Shown: piece after piece, positions 27,582 to 36,046 of the stretch
Layout: the number at the start of each line of letters is the position of its first letter
Position numbering within the stretch: the first letter of the stretch is position 1
Assembly: GCF_025567315.1 (NCBI RefSeq)
Contig: NZ_JAOQJE010000001.1
Span: 124,001 to 188,000 of the forward strand
Direction: 5' to 3'
DNA from: Agathobaculum ammoniilyticum
GTDB lineage: Bacteria > Bacillota > Clostridia > Oscillospirales > Butyricicoccaceae
Length of the DNA stretch: 64,000 nucleotides
Position numbers and translations under genes: made by a program
Notes under the pieces: model-generated
Seen by the model: the letters and a program-made list of their open reading frames with translations, nothing else
The model's database searches: none
Told to the model about the DNA's origin: nothing

Positions 27582-27633
27582 ATAGAGCCGCCATTGTAAA
27601 AAGTCCAATGGTATGAAGTCAAGGAGATGATAT

Positions 27634-27771
27634 ATGAAAATTTTGAAGAAAAGTGAAGTGAAACGGCTATTTAGTCAGGAAAAAGGCAACATCGAACCAA
27701 GCCCTACCCCCTATGATTTTAGAAACAGGGCTTTGGCGTCAGAGCGGCAAGTAATAAGCCCAGCTCTCTAA
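27634..27771 (+). CDS. Short ORF of unknown identity, possibly a truncated gene
   Basis: 45 codons starting MKILKKSEVKRLFSQEKG with an excellent ribosome site (AAGGAGATGATAT). The C-terminal part runs directly into an IS110-type transposase relic on the other strand, so this is probably the intact 5' end of a gene cut off by that insertion. There is not enough sequence to name the family. Confidence 0.4.
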   Translation: MKILKKSEVKRLFSQEKGNIEPSPTPYDFRNRALASERQVISPAL

Positions 27772-28480
27772 TGGGATATACAGGCGGTTGTCCTTCAGCA
27801 GTCGAAAGATCAACCGAATCAGTTTTCTGGCAGTTAAAGCGAGTGCGCGTTTGTGCTGGTATTTGTTGATTTGAGGTCATAGTAGCGCCAGAACGCGGAG
27901 TCGCATCTTCTCACAAAGTTGGCAGCTTCCAGCAGGTAGTAGCGGAGATAGCGGTTGCCGGATTTGATCATTCTGGAGTGTTCGGCCTCGAAGTTGCCAG
28001 ACCGGTTCTTGTACCAGACAAGACCGGCATATTTGGCGACAGAGGCTTGAGAATCAAAACGGTGAATATCGCCGATTTCAGCGACGATACCGGCTGAGTA
28101 GACTTTGCCAATGCCTGGGATGGATGTCAGCGTGTTTCGAATGATCTCAAACTGGTGTTCAATGCCTTGTCCAAGATCTTGCCCCGCTTTTCCAAGGCCT
28201 ACATCGAAGCGGTGGATACGGCAATGGCTTGGTTCACGGAGTTGTTTACGGTAACAGGCAAGCGGTAAGATAGACCTCCCTGTTGATTCTGCCGAAATGG
28301 AGATGGTCGGCAATCACAAAGGCATCCCCCAGTCGTTTTTCGGCAGGTCTGGATAGGCTTCCTTGAAATCATGCGCCTGCTTTGGGTTGAGAACATGGAT
28401 CTTCCGTTGAAACCGGCTCAAGCTGCCACATCCTCATGCAGTGCGCAAACAAGGCTGTCACCATAGATGGAGGCAATCAC
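27766..28480 (-). pseudogene. IS110-family transposase remnant
   Basis: Reading on the minus strand, pieces in different frames spell an IS110-type transposase: PKQAHDFKEAYPDLPKNDWG from the DEDD domain, then after an internal deletion the C-terminal Transposase_20 domain (TSIPGIGKVYSAGIVAEIGD, RSGNFEAEHSRMIKSGNRYL). It ends with RALALTARKLIRLIFRLL, reached by a further frame change near 27850. Most of the middle and the N-terminal catalytic start are lost. No insertion-sequence ends could be defined. Confidence 0.8.
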
Positions 28481-28899
28481 TACATCGTTGAGCTACATGG
28501 AACCAAGCGCCGACACGATTCTCTCTGACAACCGTTTAGCACCACTCAGGTTATTCTGCATGGAAAAACTGGAGTGCAGGCTTTGAGATACCCATGATAA
28601 CCGGAGCATCCGCAACCTCGTGTATCAGAATCATTCCAGAGAAGACCAATGCGATATCCCTCACGGCTGAAAGAGCGGCCTTTCCTCCGACGAACAGCCA
28701 ATGAGTTTGCAGCTAACTTCCGGCTCAGGGGAACAGACTTCCTTTGAGCAGCCTTGTGGCTCAACTGGAGGAACCAAAACTTGACCCTGCTGTCCTACAG
28801 CTATTGTATCACGGGCATCTCAATGCCTGCCGGCCTTTTCGCTACGCTACTGGTTCCAAAGGAAAGATGTAGCGCCAAGATAGAAAGGAACTTCGATGC
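28481..28899. other. Degenerate accessory DNA without a supported gene
   Basis: Only short open frames without recognisable motifs are found here. A plus-strand run starting QLEEPKLDPAVLQLL looks protein-like but is broken by stops within about 40 codons. It joins the IS110 relic to the XRE/Spo0A-C-like relic and is probably old mobile-element debris. Confidence 0.4.
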
Positions 28900-29428
28900 T
28901 TTTGGCTTTTGGGGCAATGGATGCTGGGCTAATGTTTCCAGCAGTGCTGGGTGGGGGTCCCATACGACATTAACGGCGGTACGAATATTACGCTCTACGC
29001 ACTTCTAGGTAGTCGCGTAGTGTTTCGCTACTTCTGGATACAGCCATTTTGCCACCAGAGCAGCCGGTCTGGCTGCTGGGTCGCCAGATACACTGCATAA
29101 GAGGTGTGAAAGAAGCCAGTGTAATTTGCCGTAAGACCGAGTTGGTATAACAGTGTGAAAATTTCGGAAATATCGGGGGTGTTCTTAGGGGGACTCCTTT
29201 TACGGAATCCCTTCAGGAAGGCGTTTAGTTCATCAGCGTTCAACATGAGCAGAAGGAAAAGCCGAGCGATTGCAGAAAAGCGGTATTGCTCACGCTCTAA
29301 ATCTCCGTATGCCCGGCTGGTAATGCGCAGCCGCTCCGCCATTTCCTCATGCGTCAGGTTTTAGAGCTTCTGAAGCGTATCTGTGTATTCCGCAAGAAAT
29401 TCTTTTGCTAACATTTTGTACAGTTTCA
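28900..29428 (-). pseudogene. XRE HTH protein with Spo0A-C-terminal-like domain, frameshifted
   Basis: Minus-strand frames join to a protein typical of clostridial conjugative elements. MKLYKMLAKEFLAEYTDTLQ and an in-frame TAA precede LTHEEMAERLRITSRAYGDL (HTH). Then follows FTLLYQLGLTANYTGFFHTS, which continues after a frameshift near 29050 as VAKWLYPEVAKHYATT, a stop, and VERNIRTAVNVVWD. The last part matches the Spo0A C-terminal effector-domain pattern. At least one frameshift and two stops make it a pseudogene. Confidence 0.75.
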
Positions 29429-29584
29429 TGAGATAAGACCTCTATTTTCGACAGATTCTATGGAAATCTTATTCTGGACAGAAGCGTGCTTCCAGGTAGC
29501 ACACTTCCTCCCTTGAAATGTTCTATTTCTGTTTTATTCGATTGTTATTGTTATTTTTTGTTATTATACGAGGAGGAAGGACCT

Positions 29585-30127
29585 ATGAAGAAAAAGACGT
29601 TTGCCGGTGGGATCAGTCTGGTTTGCGCATTGCTGCTGATGGGCTGTAGCATTGCGGGGGCTGGGACCAGCAAAAAGTCGGATACCGAACAGGCAGAGGC
29701 TATACAATACACTATCGCGGATGCCGATGAGCTGATCGGTAAGGCAGATAGAGATATTGCGGATGTTTTCGGCGGTGGAGAGGAGAACTGGACGAGTGAT
29801 AAATCGACATATATCGGCCGGATGTATCAGACCGAGCTGTATGGAGAGTCGGTAACGATCCATGCCGTGTGCGGTGGTGAGAAGACCGTGGACGCGGTTT
29901 CCATCTGGATCACCGACGGCGGACAGGAAGTTGCGGATGAACTTGTGCAGATTTGGCAGGATCGTGTCACAGCGTTCACAGGCACGGAAATGCAGGATCA
30001 GGGCATCGCAGAAGAGTCCGGTGCAAAATCATGGAAATGGCCTGCGAGCGACCGATTCTACACCCTGCGTTTAATGGGAAATATTTTGACGCTTGATATC
30101 AATCCTGCTGTTGGTGAAATAAAATAG
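29585..30127 (+). CDS. Small lipoprotein of unknown function
   Basis: 180 residues. A lipoprotein signal peptide is plain: MKKKTFAGG, a hydrophobic core, then the lipobox LLMGC with the lipidated cysteine at about residue 22. The mature part begins with a serine/lysine-rich tether and a compact domain (ADADELIGKADRDIADVFGG, WPASDRFYTLRLMGN) that I cannot assign. The ATG at 29585 has a very strong GAGGAGGAAGG site. It stands alone in the accessory island. Confidence 0.75.
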   Translation: MKKKTFAGGISLVCALLLMGCSIAGAGTSKKSDTEQAEAIQYTIADADELIGKADRDIADVFGGGEENWTSDKSTYIGRMYQTELYGESVTIHAVCGGEKTVDAVSIWITDGGQEVADELVQIWQDRVTAFTGTEMQDQGIAEESGAKSWKWPASDRFYTLRLMGNILTLDINPAVGEIK

Positions 30128-31028
30128 AAAAACGGTGGCCGATTAGATAAGGGGTTGTCTATCATTTTATCGATCATATGTATCCGATCAAATTCTAATA
30201 GCATATTGATCGTTGATCGGGGAAAACAAGTTGCAGTGGCTGGCAAAGAGGCGCCAGATGCGCCGTGGTACATCTGGAACGGAACTGCATCCAGATCAAG
30301 CGCAAACAATTAGAAAAGGTGATACAGTCTGGACGTTATCTAACGAAAAAGAGCCTGGATACATATTAATTTATATCATAAAAAGTAAAATGAAAGGCTG
30401 TGATTTTATTGTAATTATGATATAATCAATATATCGCATCAAGGCTCTTTCCCTAACAGACGGAAAAGAACGATACCATGTTGGAACAGCGGACTGAGGA
30501 GAATCAGAGTAAAGCAAGATATTTTTATAAATATGTAGCTATAGACGGAAAGCAGAAGTCTGTATACTTGTAGAAGCTGCCAGCGATGAACAAAGTACCT
30601 GTCAGGAAGCGAGATTGTATCCCCCTGTGCAACAAGGAGCAGGAGATACAGAAAAATTTTGCGGACAGGCGTCTGCATAGTAGACGATGCGATAGGCGGG
30701 AAGCTGATCGCCAGACCGGCCGCTTTGATTATTCGTTGAATGCTTACAATCAGGAACAAGGACAAAACACGGATAATTCTGGCCGAGGAACATGAATAGG
30801 CATCGTTTTGCATCATTAAAAAGAACAAACGATATAGGAAGTTGTGAAAATCAAAGCGAGGAAATATGAAGTGTATTCTGAAAAAGTTCTATTGAACGCT
30901 CAAAATCAATGTTTTATAAATATTTAGCAGGTAAATAGTTAAACGCTCTATGAGTACACTCCCTCTTACAAAATCGACTATGCTTGCTATAATTTTTCAC
31001 AATACTACTCTAATATGAGGCGGCTTTC
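30128..31028. other. Long gene-poor stretch in the island
   Basis: About 900 AT-rich bases with no gene I can support. A minus-strand frame at 30439-30828 is open for 129 codons and hydrophobic, but it has no ribosome site or recognisable family and may be chance or a relic. The last 60 bases hold the promoter of the pucR-like gene. Confidence 0.4.
30965..30993 (+). promoter_or_regulatory. Promoter of the PucR-family regulator gene
   Basis: CTTACA at 30965-30970 and a consensus TATAAT at 30988-30993 with 17-base spacing, followed by a GAGGCGG ribosome site and ATG at 31029. Confidence 0.65.
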
Positions 31029-32618
31029 ATGAGTATTACCCTTGCTGATGTACTTCGGTTGCCATCGATGGCTGGTGCAGAAGTCTTATCTGGACACAAT
31101 TCACTATTGCAGCCGGTAGAATCTATAAATGTTTTAGAATATGCCGAGATAAGCGATGAATTGGAACAGTTTTTCGGTTCCAACCATTACGAGGGCAGTG
31201 AACTGATTATCACCGCCTTTGCTAACATCCGGAATGATATAGAAACGCAGTGTGAAAATATTAGGCGGTATCATAGCATTGGTGCTGTGGGTTTCATCTT
31301 GTTTTATGTGGGATTTCTCCTGCCGGAAGTTGATCAACGACTGATCGACCTGTGTAATGAGTTGGAATTTCCTTTGATTTGCATGCCAAAAGGACGGCTA
31401 AATATACGATACAGCGAGATTATCGGTGAGATTATGTTCGAAGTATTCCGATCTCGTCAGAGGGAAAGCTACTTCGTTAGTGACCTACTGCAGCGTATAT
31501 CCGATTTGCCTCCCCATCAGCGAAACATAAAGGCGCTTATGCGTATGTTAAGCGATCATCTTCATGCTTCTGTAATCTTGACCGATCCCTTTTCGCAAGA
31601 CCATTTGTGCGTTTGCTGGCCGCGCGCCCTACTTGATACCATACAAGACAATTTAAGCAAGTGGCTTAGGAAAATGGAAGGGCTCAACTCGTTGCAAATT
31701 TCCCTTGGGGATAGCATCGGCCATCTCCGGCGTTGCCCTGTTCTCTTTAGCGATCCCGGCGAACGTTGCGTGTATTTGCTAAAATATAAGGACTCTTTAT
31801 CGGAGGATGTTCTTTGGCAAACCAGTGAACTAATTCGACTATTTATCAATATCTGGAGCAAGAATCCGCAGAAAATGGTCACCACAGAAATCGTTCGGGC
31901 TATTATTAACGATGATGTTGGTCAAATGACCCGTTTATCACAACTTTTTAATATCGATGTCAGCAAGCTAAATCAAATGTGGCTTTTCCATCCTAAAGAC
32001 AACAGCCAGCAGTATAGTGAAAGCATAGTACGGGAGATTACCGAGTATTTTTCATCTCATTATAGCTTGTTGTTAATCAGTTATTACGAAGAAAACCTGG
32101 TAGTATTCACTTGCGCCCCTGACCGGTACGACCAGAGGCAGGAGTTGCTTGATAATATCTGCCCTCTACTTGCTCAATCCTGCGCCAATTACGATATTGT
32201 TTGCTATGATTGCTTACAGACTACGAAAAGCGTGCGCAATGCCTACTTGGATAGCGTTGCATGTCTTGATGCAGCGCGAAAGATTTATCCAGAGAAATTG
32301 GTCATGCGTTCCTCAGATATTTTGTTTGCAAGGCAGTGTTGCGCGTTGTTGGGCGACCGTGAAAGACTGCAACAGTATCTGGATATATTGAATCAACTCC
32401 AAACAGCCAATCCCGTTCTGATTTCTACGCTTGAGACATATCTGCTGGATACTCCATCTAACATGGCACAGACAGCGAAGCTCCTTTTCGTCCATTTAAA
32501 CACAATCAAATATCGGCTTCACATTGCTCAAGACCTGCTCGGATATGTTCCCAGCCAGATGCCTGACGCATATCCGCTTTATATGGCCGTATCCCTGAAT
32601 CGCCTACTTAGAGAATAA
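31029..32618 (+). CDS. PucR-family transcriptional regulator
   Basis: 529 residues. The N-terminal PucR domain (MSITLADVLRLPSMAGAEVL, FANIRNDIETQ, FYVGFLLPEVDQRLIDLCNE) should sense a purine-like or related metabolite. The middle region resembles the GGDEF-like CdaR segment, and the C-terminus carries the HTH_30 helix-turn-helix (NMAQTAKLLFVHLNTIKYRL). PucR proteins activate purine or nitrogen-compound catabolism in Bacillus. Here it precedes DUF917, permease and peptidase genes in the same direction and probably controls them. Base composition is lower in GC than the flanking core genes. Confidence 0.88.
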   Translation: MSITLADVLRLPSMAGAEVLSGHNSLLQPVESINVLEYAEISDELEQFFGSNHYEGSELIITAFANIRNDIETQCENIRRYHSIGAVGFILFYVGFLLPEVDQRLIDLCNELEFPLICMPKGRLNIRYSEIIGEIMFEVFRSRQRESYFVSDLLQRISDLPPHQRNIKALMRMLSDHLHASVILTDPFSQDHLCVCWPRALLDTIQDNLSKWLRKMEGLNSLQISLGDSIGHLRRCPVLFSDPGERCVYLLKYKDSLSEDVLWQTSELIRLFINIWSKNPQKMVTTEIVRAIINDDVGQMTRLSQLFNIDVSKLNQMWLFHPKDNSQQYSESIVREITEYFSSHYSLLLISYYEENLVVFTCAPDRYDQRQELLDNICPLLAQSCANYDIVCYDCLQTTKSVRNAYLDSVACLDAARKIYPEKLVMRSSDILFARQCCALLGDRERLQQYLDILNQLQTANPVLISTLETYLLDTPSNMAQTAKLLFVHLNTIKYRLHIAQDLLGYVPSQMPDAYPLYMAVSLNRLLRE

Positions 32619-32627
32619 TGTTTGTTG

Positions 32628-32674
32628 ACGGGCCTGCTTGTTCAAAACGAATAAGCAGGCCCGCTGTTTTTTTG
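32628..32674 (+). terminator. Intrinsic terminator after the PucR-family gene
   Basis: GGGCCTGCTTGTTC and GAATAAGCAGGCCC form a 14-bp stem (one G-U pair) followed by GCTGTTTTTTT. The downstream genes therefore need their own promoter; a TATAAT at 32710 is a candidate. Confidence 0.9.
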
Positions 32675-32777
32675 TCCCAAAAGACAATTACAGATCAACA
32701 GTGTAGAGCTATAATTTTTATAGAACAATTTTTACACTTATACCACACAAAACATGTAATTTAGGAGGCGGCATGAT

Positions 32778-33878
32778 ATGAAGAAGTTCGATGTCTATGA
32801 TTACGACAAACTGGTGGATGTCATTTATGGTGCTACTTTTTTTGGTGCAGGTGGCGGTGGATCGATCTCCAATGGCATGGACCTTTTGAACACCTTCCCT
32901 AAGGATGTAGAGTTAAAAGTCTATCCTCTCAGCGAAATGGAGGACGATGAGTATTCGGTTATGGCCGCCGGCTTGGGTTCTCCGTTAGCTATGAAAGAGA
33001 AAGGCTTTGGACCTGAAGCTATCAGTGTGGTTAAAGGTATGATGAAAGTAGCAGAGGATGCCGGAAAGAAAGTTGCCTACGTTTATTCCGGGGAACAGGG
33101 CGGGTTTAATACAATGGTTCCCATTTATGCTGCCCTTCACGCAGGACTTCCGTTGCTAGATCTGGACGGCAATGGCAGAGCAGTACCCGAGTTAAATACC
33201 GGCTTAGCTCCAATCAATAATATCCCGATAGATCCTTTAGTTTTGGCAAATTCCAATGGTGATCTTGTGGTAGGCCATCCTAAAAATCCGCTGGACAGTG
33301 TAGCCTGCGAGACAATTGCCCGCTCTATCTGTATGGCGTATGGTATGAGTGTAGGCTTCTCTACTTGGATGATGAGCAAGGCCGATCATGAAAAGGCATC
33401 CGCCATTGGGCAAATTAGTCGGGATCAGCAGGTGGGTGCTATCCTTCGGAATAATGCAACCACTAAGGATAACCTTTCCCAAAAGCTTGAAGAAATTGGT
33501 GTAAAACATAAGGTGTTTACTGCCGGAAAAATCAGTAAAATTGATGTCTCCGTGGAAAATGGATTTGACTTCGGTAAGACAATAATTACCGGTGACGATG
33601 GTAAATTGTATAAAATAGACTTTAAGAACGAAAATCTTATTATCCGAGACGCGCAAGATAGTGCTCTGCTGGTAGTCCCGGAACTCATTATCCTTCTCGA
33701 TACTGACACAATGAAGCCTCTGACCAACGCTGACACAAAAGAAGGACAAAATGTAATGCTTCTGGGTGTCAGGGCTCCTCAGCGCTGGTGGGATCACGAG
33801 TCTGGATATAGTTGCTGGGCTCATATCTTGAAGTTAATCGGTTATTCTGTGGCAGACAAAGCTATCCCCTTGAACTGA
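32778..33878 (+). CDS. DUF917 family protein (S-methyl-thiohydantoin desulfurase-like)
   Basis: 366 residues covering the whole DUF917/S-Me-THD family. The N-terminal glycine-rich turn FFGAGGGGSISNG is diagnostic, followed by PLLDLDGNGRAVPELN and, in the C-terminal half, RDAQDSALLVVPELIILLD. Family members act near hydantoinase or N-heterocycle pathways, and the name comes from a thiohydantoin-processing enzyme; the real substrate here is unknown. The ATG has AGGAGGCGG nine bases upstream. It is followed by a cytosine-permease family transporter, which suggests a joint uptake and breakdown role. Confidence 0.85.
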   Translation: MKKFDVYDYDKLVDVIYGATFFGAGGGGSISNGMDLLNTFPKDVELKVYPLSEMEDDEYSVMAAGLGSPLAMKEKGFGPEAISVVKGMMKVAEDAGKKVAYVYSGEQGGFNTMVPIYAALHAGLPLLDLDGNGRAVPELNTGLAPINNIPIDPLVLANSNGDLVVGHPKNPLDSVACETIARSICMAYGMSVGFSTWMMSKADHEKASAIGQISRDQQVGAILRNNATTKDNLSQKLEEIGVKHKVFTAGKISKIDVSVENGFDFGKTIITGDDGKLYKIDFKNENLIIRDAQDSALLVVPELIILLDTDTMKPLTNADTKEGQNVMLLGVRAPQRWWDHESGYSCWAHILKLIGYSVADKAIPLN

Positions 33879-33901
33879 TTGATTATATATTTGCACCTCT
33901 T

Positions 33902-33924
33902 GGCGTGGGGGAGTCCCCCACGCC
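33902..33924 (+). terminator. Perfect GC-rich hairpin between the DUF917 and permease genes
   Basis: GGCGTGGGGG-AGT-CCCCCACGCC is a perfect 10-bp stem. Only GTTTGTC follows, so it is more likely an mRNA-stabilising or attenuating structure than a full terminator. Confidence 0.5.
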
Positions 33925-33987
33925 GTTTGTCAAATATTTGGACACTCCTGACGATTATGGAAATAAAAAAGTAATGGAGGAGAACAT

Positions 33988-35280
33988 ATGGCGAAAAATT
34001 CACAAGTGGAATCTGCCGGCCTAAACGCTATCCCGATAGAAGAACGGAAAAGCTGGCCTGGAGTTGCATTTATTTGGGCTGGTTCCTGTTGCTGTGTTCC
34101 TGCGCTGATGGTTGGCGCTGGCATCACTATGGGCCTTCCTTTTGGCTTGGCTGCCTTAGCGATGATAATTGGATATAGCGTCTCTGTTATCATGATGATC
34201 CTTATGAGTATCCTCTCTGCTGATCGTGGGTTGCCGGCTGTCGTTGCAATCTCCAGTTCTTTTGGAAAAGCGGGTGCAAGCAAATTGGTTTCTCTGATCA
34301 TAGCATTTTGTTACACTTGTTGGTTTGGATTTCAAGCAGTTGTTTGCGGTGAAGCCTTTGCATCCATTCTTCAGGGGATTGGTGTGCCTATCCCCAGCAT
34401 GCTTTCCACTATCATTTGGGGAATGATTATGTGCATTACTGCAGTTTATGGATATTCCTGGATTGAAAAGCTGAATGTCATCGCAGTTCCCGCACTTATT
34501 CTCATTTTAGTATATGCCATGATTGTAGTATTTGGCGACCCTGAATCCATTGTTAAAATCACCAACCATACCCCTACTACGCAAATGTCGATGATTGCTG
34601 CTGTAGGAACTTCTATTGGCGGTTTTGCTTCTGGCGCTGTTTTATCCGGTGATGTAACTCGCTACTGTAAAAGCCGAAAAGATGTTGTTATTTCCAGTAT
34701 AGTTGGTGTCATTCCGGTAGGCGTTGGTACGATGCTGGTCGGATCTATACTGGCAATCCATTCAGGGGCTGTTGGAATGGACACTGGAAGCATTGTTACT
34801 ATGCTTTCCAGTGTCGGCAGTCCCATCTTGGGGATGCTGGTGCTGGTTCTCGCGACATGGACAACCAATGTATGTAATGCCTATTCCGCTGGGTTTGCAT
34901 TGTTAAGTTTGACAGGCGCCCATGATAACAAACGCGCATGGTTTACATTAGGAGCCGGCATCATAGGCACACTGCTGGCAGTGATTGGGATTACTAATTA
35001 TTTCAACAGTTTCTTGAATATCCTGGCTGTATTCATACCTCCCATCGTAGGTGTCGTCGCTGTGGACTACTTTGTCATAAAGAAAGGTAATCCTGCCGCG
35101 TGGGCAGAGAAGCCAGGTTTCAATTGGGCTGGTGTTATTGCTTGGATTGTTGGCTCTGCCATAGCATTATTGCTACCAGAACTCCTGATTCCTACTCTCA
35201 ACGCCATTGTCATTGCTTGTATATTGTATCTCATTCTGTATCCAATATTCTATCGTGGAAACCGTACCGGCGTAGAGTGA
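33988..35280 (+). CDS. NCS1-type permease, cytosine permease (CodB) family
   Basis: 430 residues with about twelve hydrophobic segments. Near the N-terminus SWPGVAFIWAGSCCCVPALM fits TM1 of NCS1 carriers, and the GYSVSVIMMILMS and GGFASGAVLSGDVTRYCKS stretches match the cytosine/purine permease pattern. It should bring in a nucleobase, hydantoin or related ring compound with sodium or protons. The ATG has TGGAGGAGA in front. It lies between the DUF917 gene and pepD, likely part of the same catabolic unit. Confidence 0.85.
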   Translation: MAKNSQVESAGLNAIPIEERKSWPGVAFIWAGSCCCVPALMVGAGITMGLPFGLAALAMIIGYSVSVIMMILMSILSADRGLPAVVAISSSFGKAGASKLVSLIIAFCYTCWFGFQAVVCGEAFASILQGIGVPIPSMLSTIIWGMIMCITAVYGYSWIEKLNVIAVPALILILVYAMIVVFGDPESIVKITNHTPTTQMSMIAAVGTSIGGFASGAVLSGDVTRYCKSRKDVVISSIVGVIPVGVGTMLVGSILAIHSGAVGMDTGSIVTMLSSVGSPILGMLVLVLATWTTNVCNAYSAGFALLSLTGAHDNKRAWFTLGAGIIGTLLAVIGITNYFNSFLNILAVFIPPIVGVVAVDYFVIKKGNPAAWAEKPGFNWAGVIAWIVGSAIALLLPELLIPTLNAIVIACILYLILYPIFYRGNRTGVE

Positions 35281-35489
35281 CATTGAGTCTATTTCTATAT
35301 TTTATGGGCAAGACCGGCTATAAAAGGTCAAGAGGTTAGTACGAAAAAGGTGGAAGAAAGATGAGAAGTGATCAGGGCATGATAAGGTGCCGGGGAGCAG
35401 TCTGCGGCTGAAAGGGACGCAGTATGTAAGAAGCGATGATCTCAATAAATTCAGAGGCGGTAGGGATACCGGTCAGGGGATAGCCAGAT

Positions 35490-35673
35490 TTCTGGCATCT
35501 TGGACATCCTTGGGGTCATTATTTTGAGCGAAATTGGAGACATCCACCGCTTTGACACCCCCAACAAGCTGGCTGCCTTTGCCGGGTTGGATGTACGGGT
35601 TACACAGTACGGAGAGTTTATCGGAACTCGGCAGAAAATTTCCAAACGTGCCCTCTTTGCTGTTGGCGAATGA
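35490..35673 (+). pseudogene. IS110-family transposase, C-terminal fragment
   Basis: Reads GVIILSEIGDIHRFDTPNKL and GLDVRVTQYGEFIGTRQKIS, the Transposase_20 segment of an IS110 protein, and then loses similarity after KISKR near 35650. The frame ends at TGA 35671-35673. It belongs to a different IS110 subtype from the relic at 27.8-28.5 kb. It meets an inverted N-terminal piece of a like transposase. Confidence 0.75.
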
Positions 35674-35761
35674 GATGCTGTCCAGTAGGGCTTTCCCACT
35701 TTCATCTATAAACGGTTGCTTCGTGCTTGTATTTCGCGATGTCGATCCCGCAGTAGAACAT
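35649..35761 (-). pseudogene. IS110-family transposase, N-terminal fragment in opposite orientation
   Basis: On the minus strand MFYCGIDIAKYKHEATVY is the typical IS110 start with the first catalytic aspartate in GIDIAK. After a frameshift it continues DESGKALLDSISFANSKEG and stops matching near 35650, exactly where the plus-strand C-terminal fragment ends. Confidence 0.75.
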
Positions 35762-36046
35762 GGCGAAATCCCCTGTTACAAAATTTCAGACAGAGTTCCC
35801 TTACGCTTCTTTGCAGGGCACAGCCTCGTCAGATATACCCCGCATACTCGCTATCCAGCTCATTCGTGTCTACCCGCAAAGACAGAGGCGCAATTCTTTC
35901 GTCCGAAGCACTTCTTCAATGAGCTGATCTGTACCCTCTGTCTGTTGGCCCTATTATCTCATCTGCCTGATGAAACAACAAGTGGGTTTTATGCGGTTCC
36001 CACCACAATCCAAAACCGTAAATACATTATACAAGGAGAGGATATT

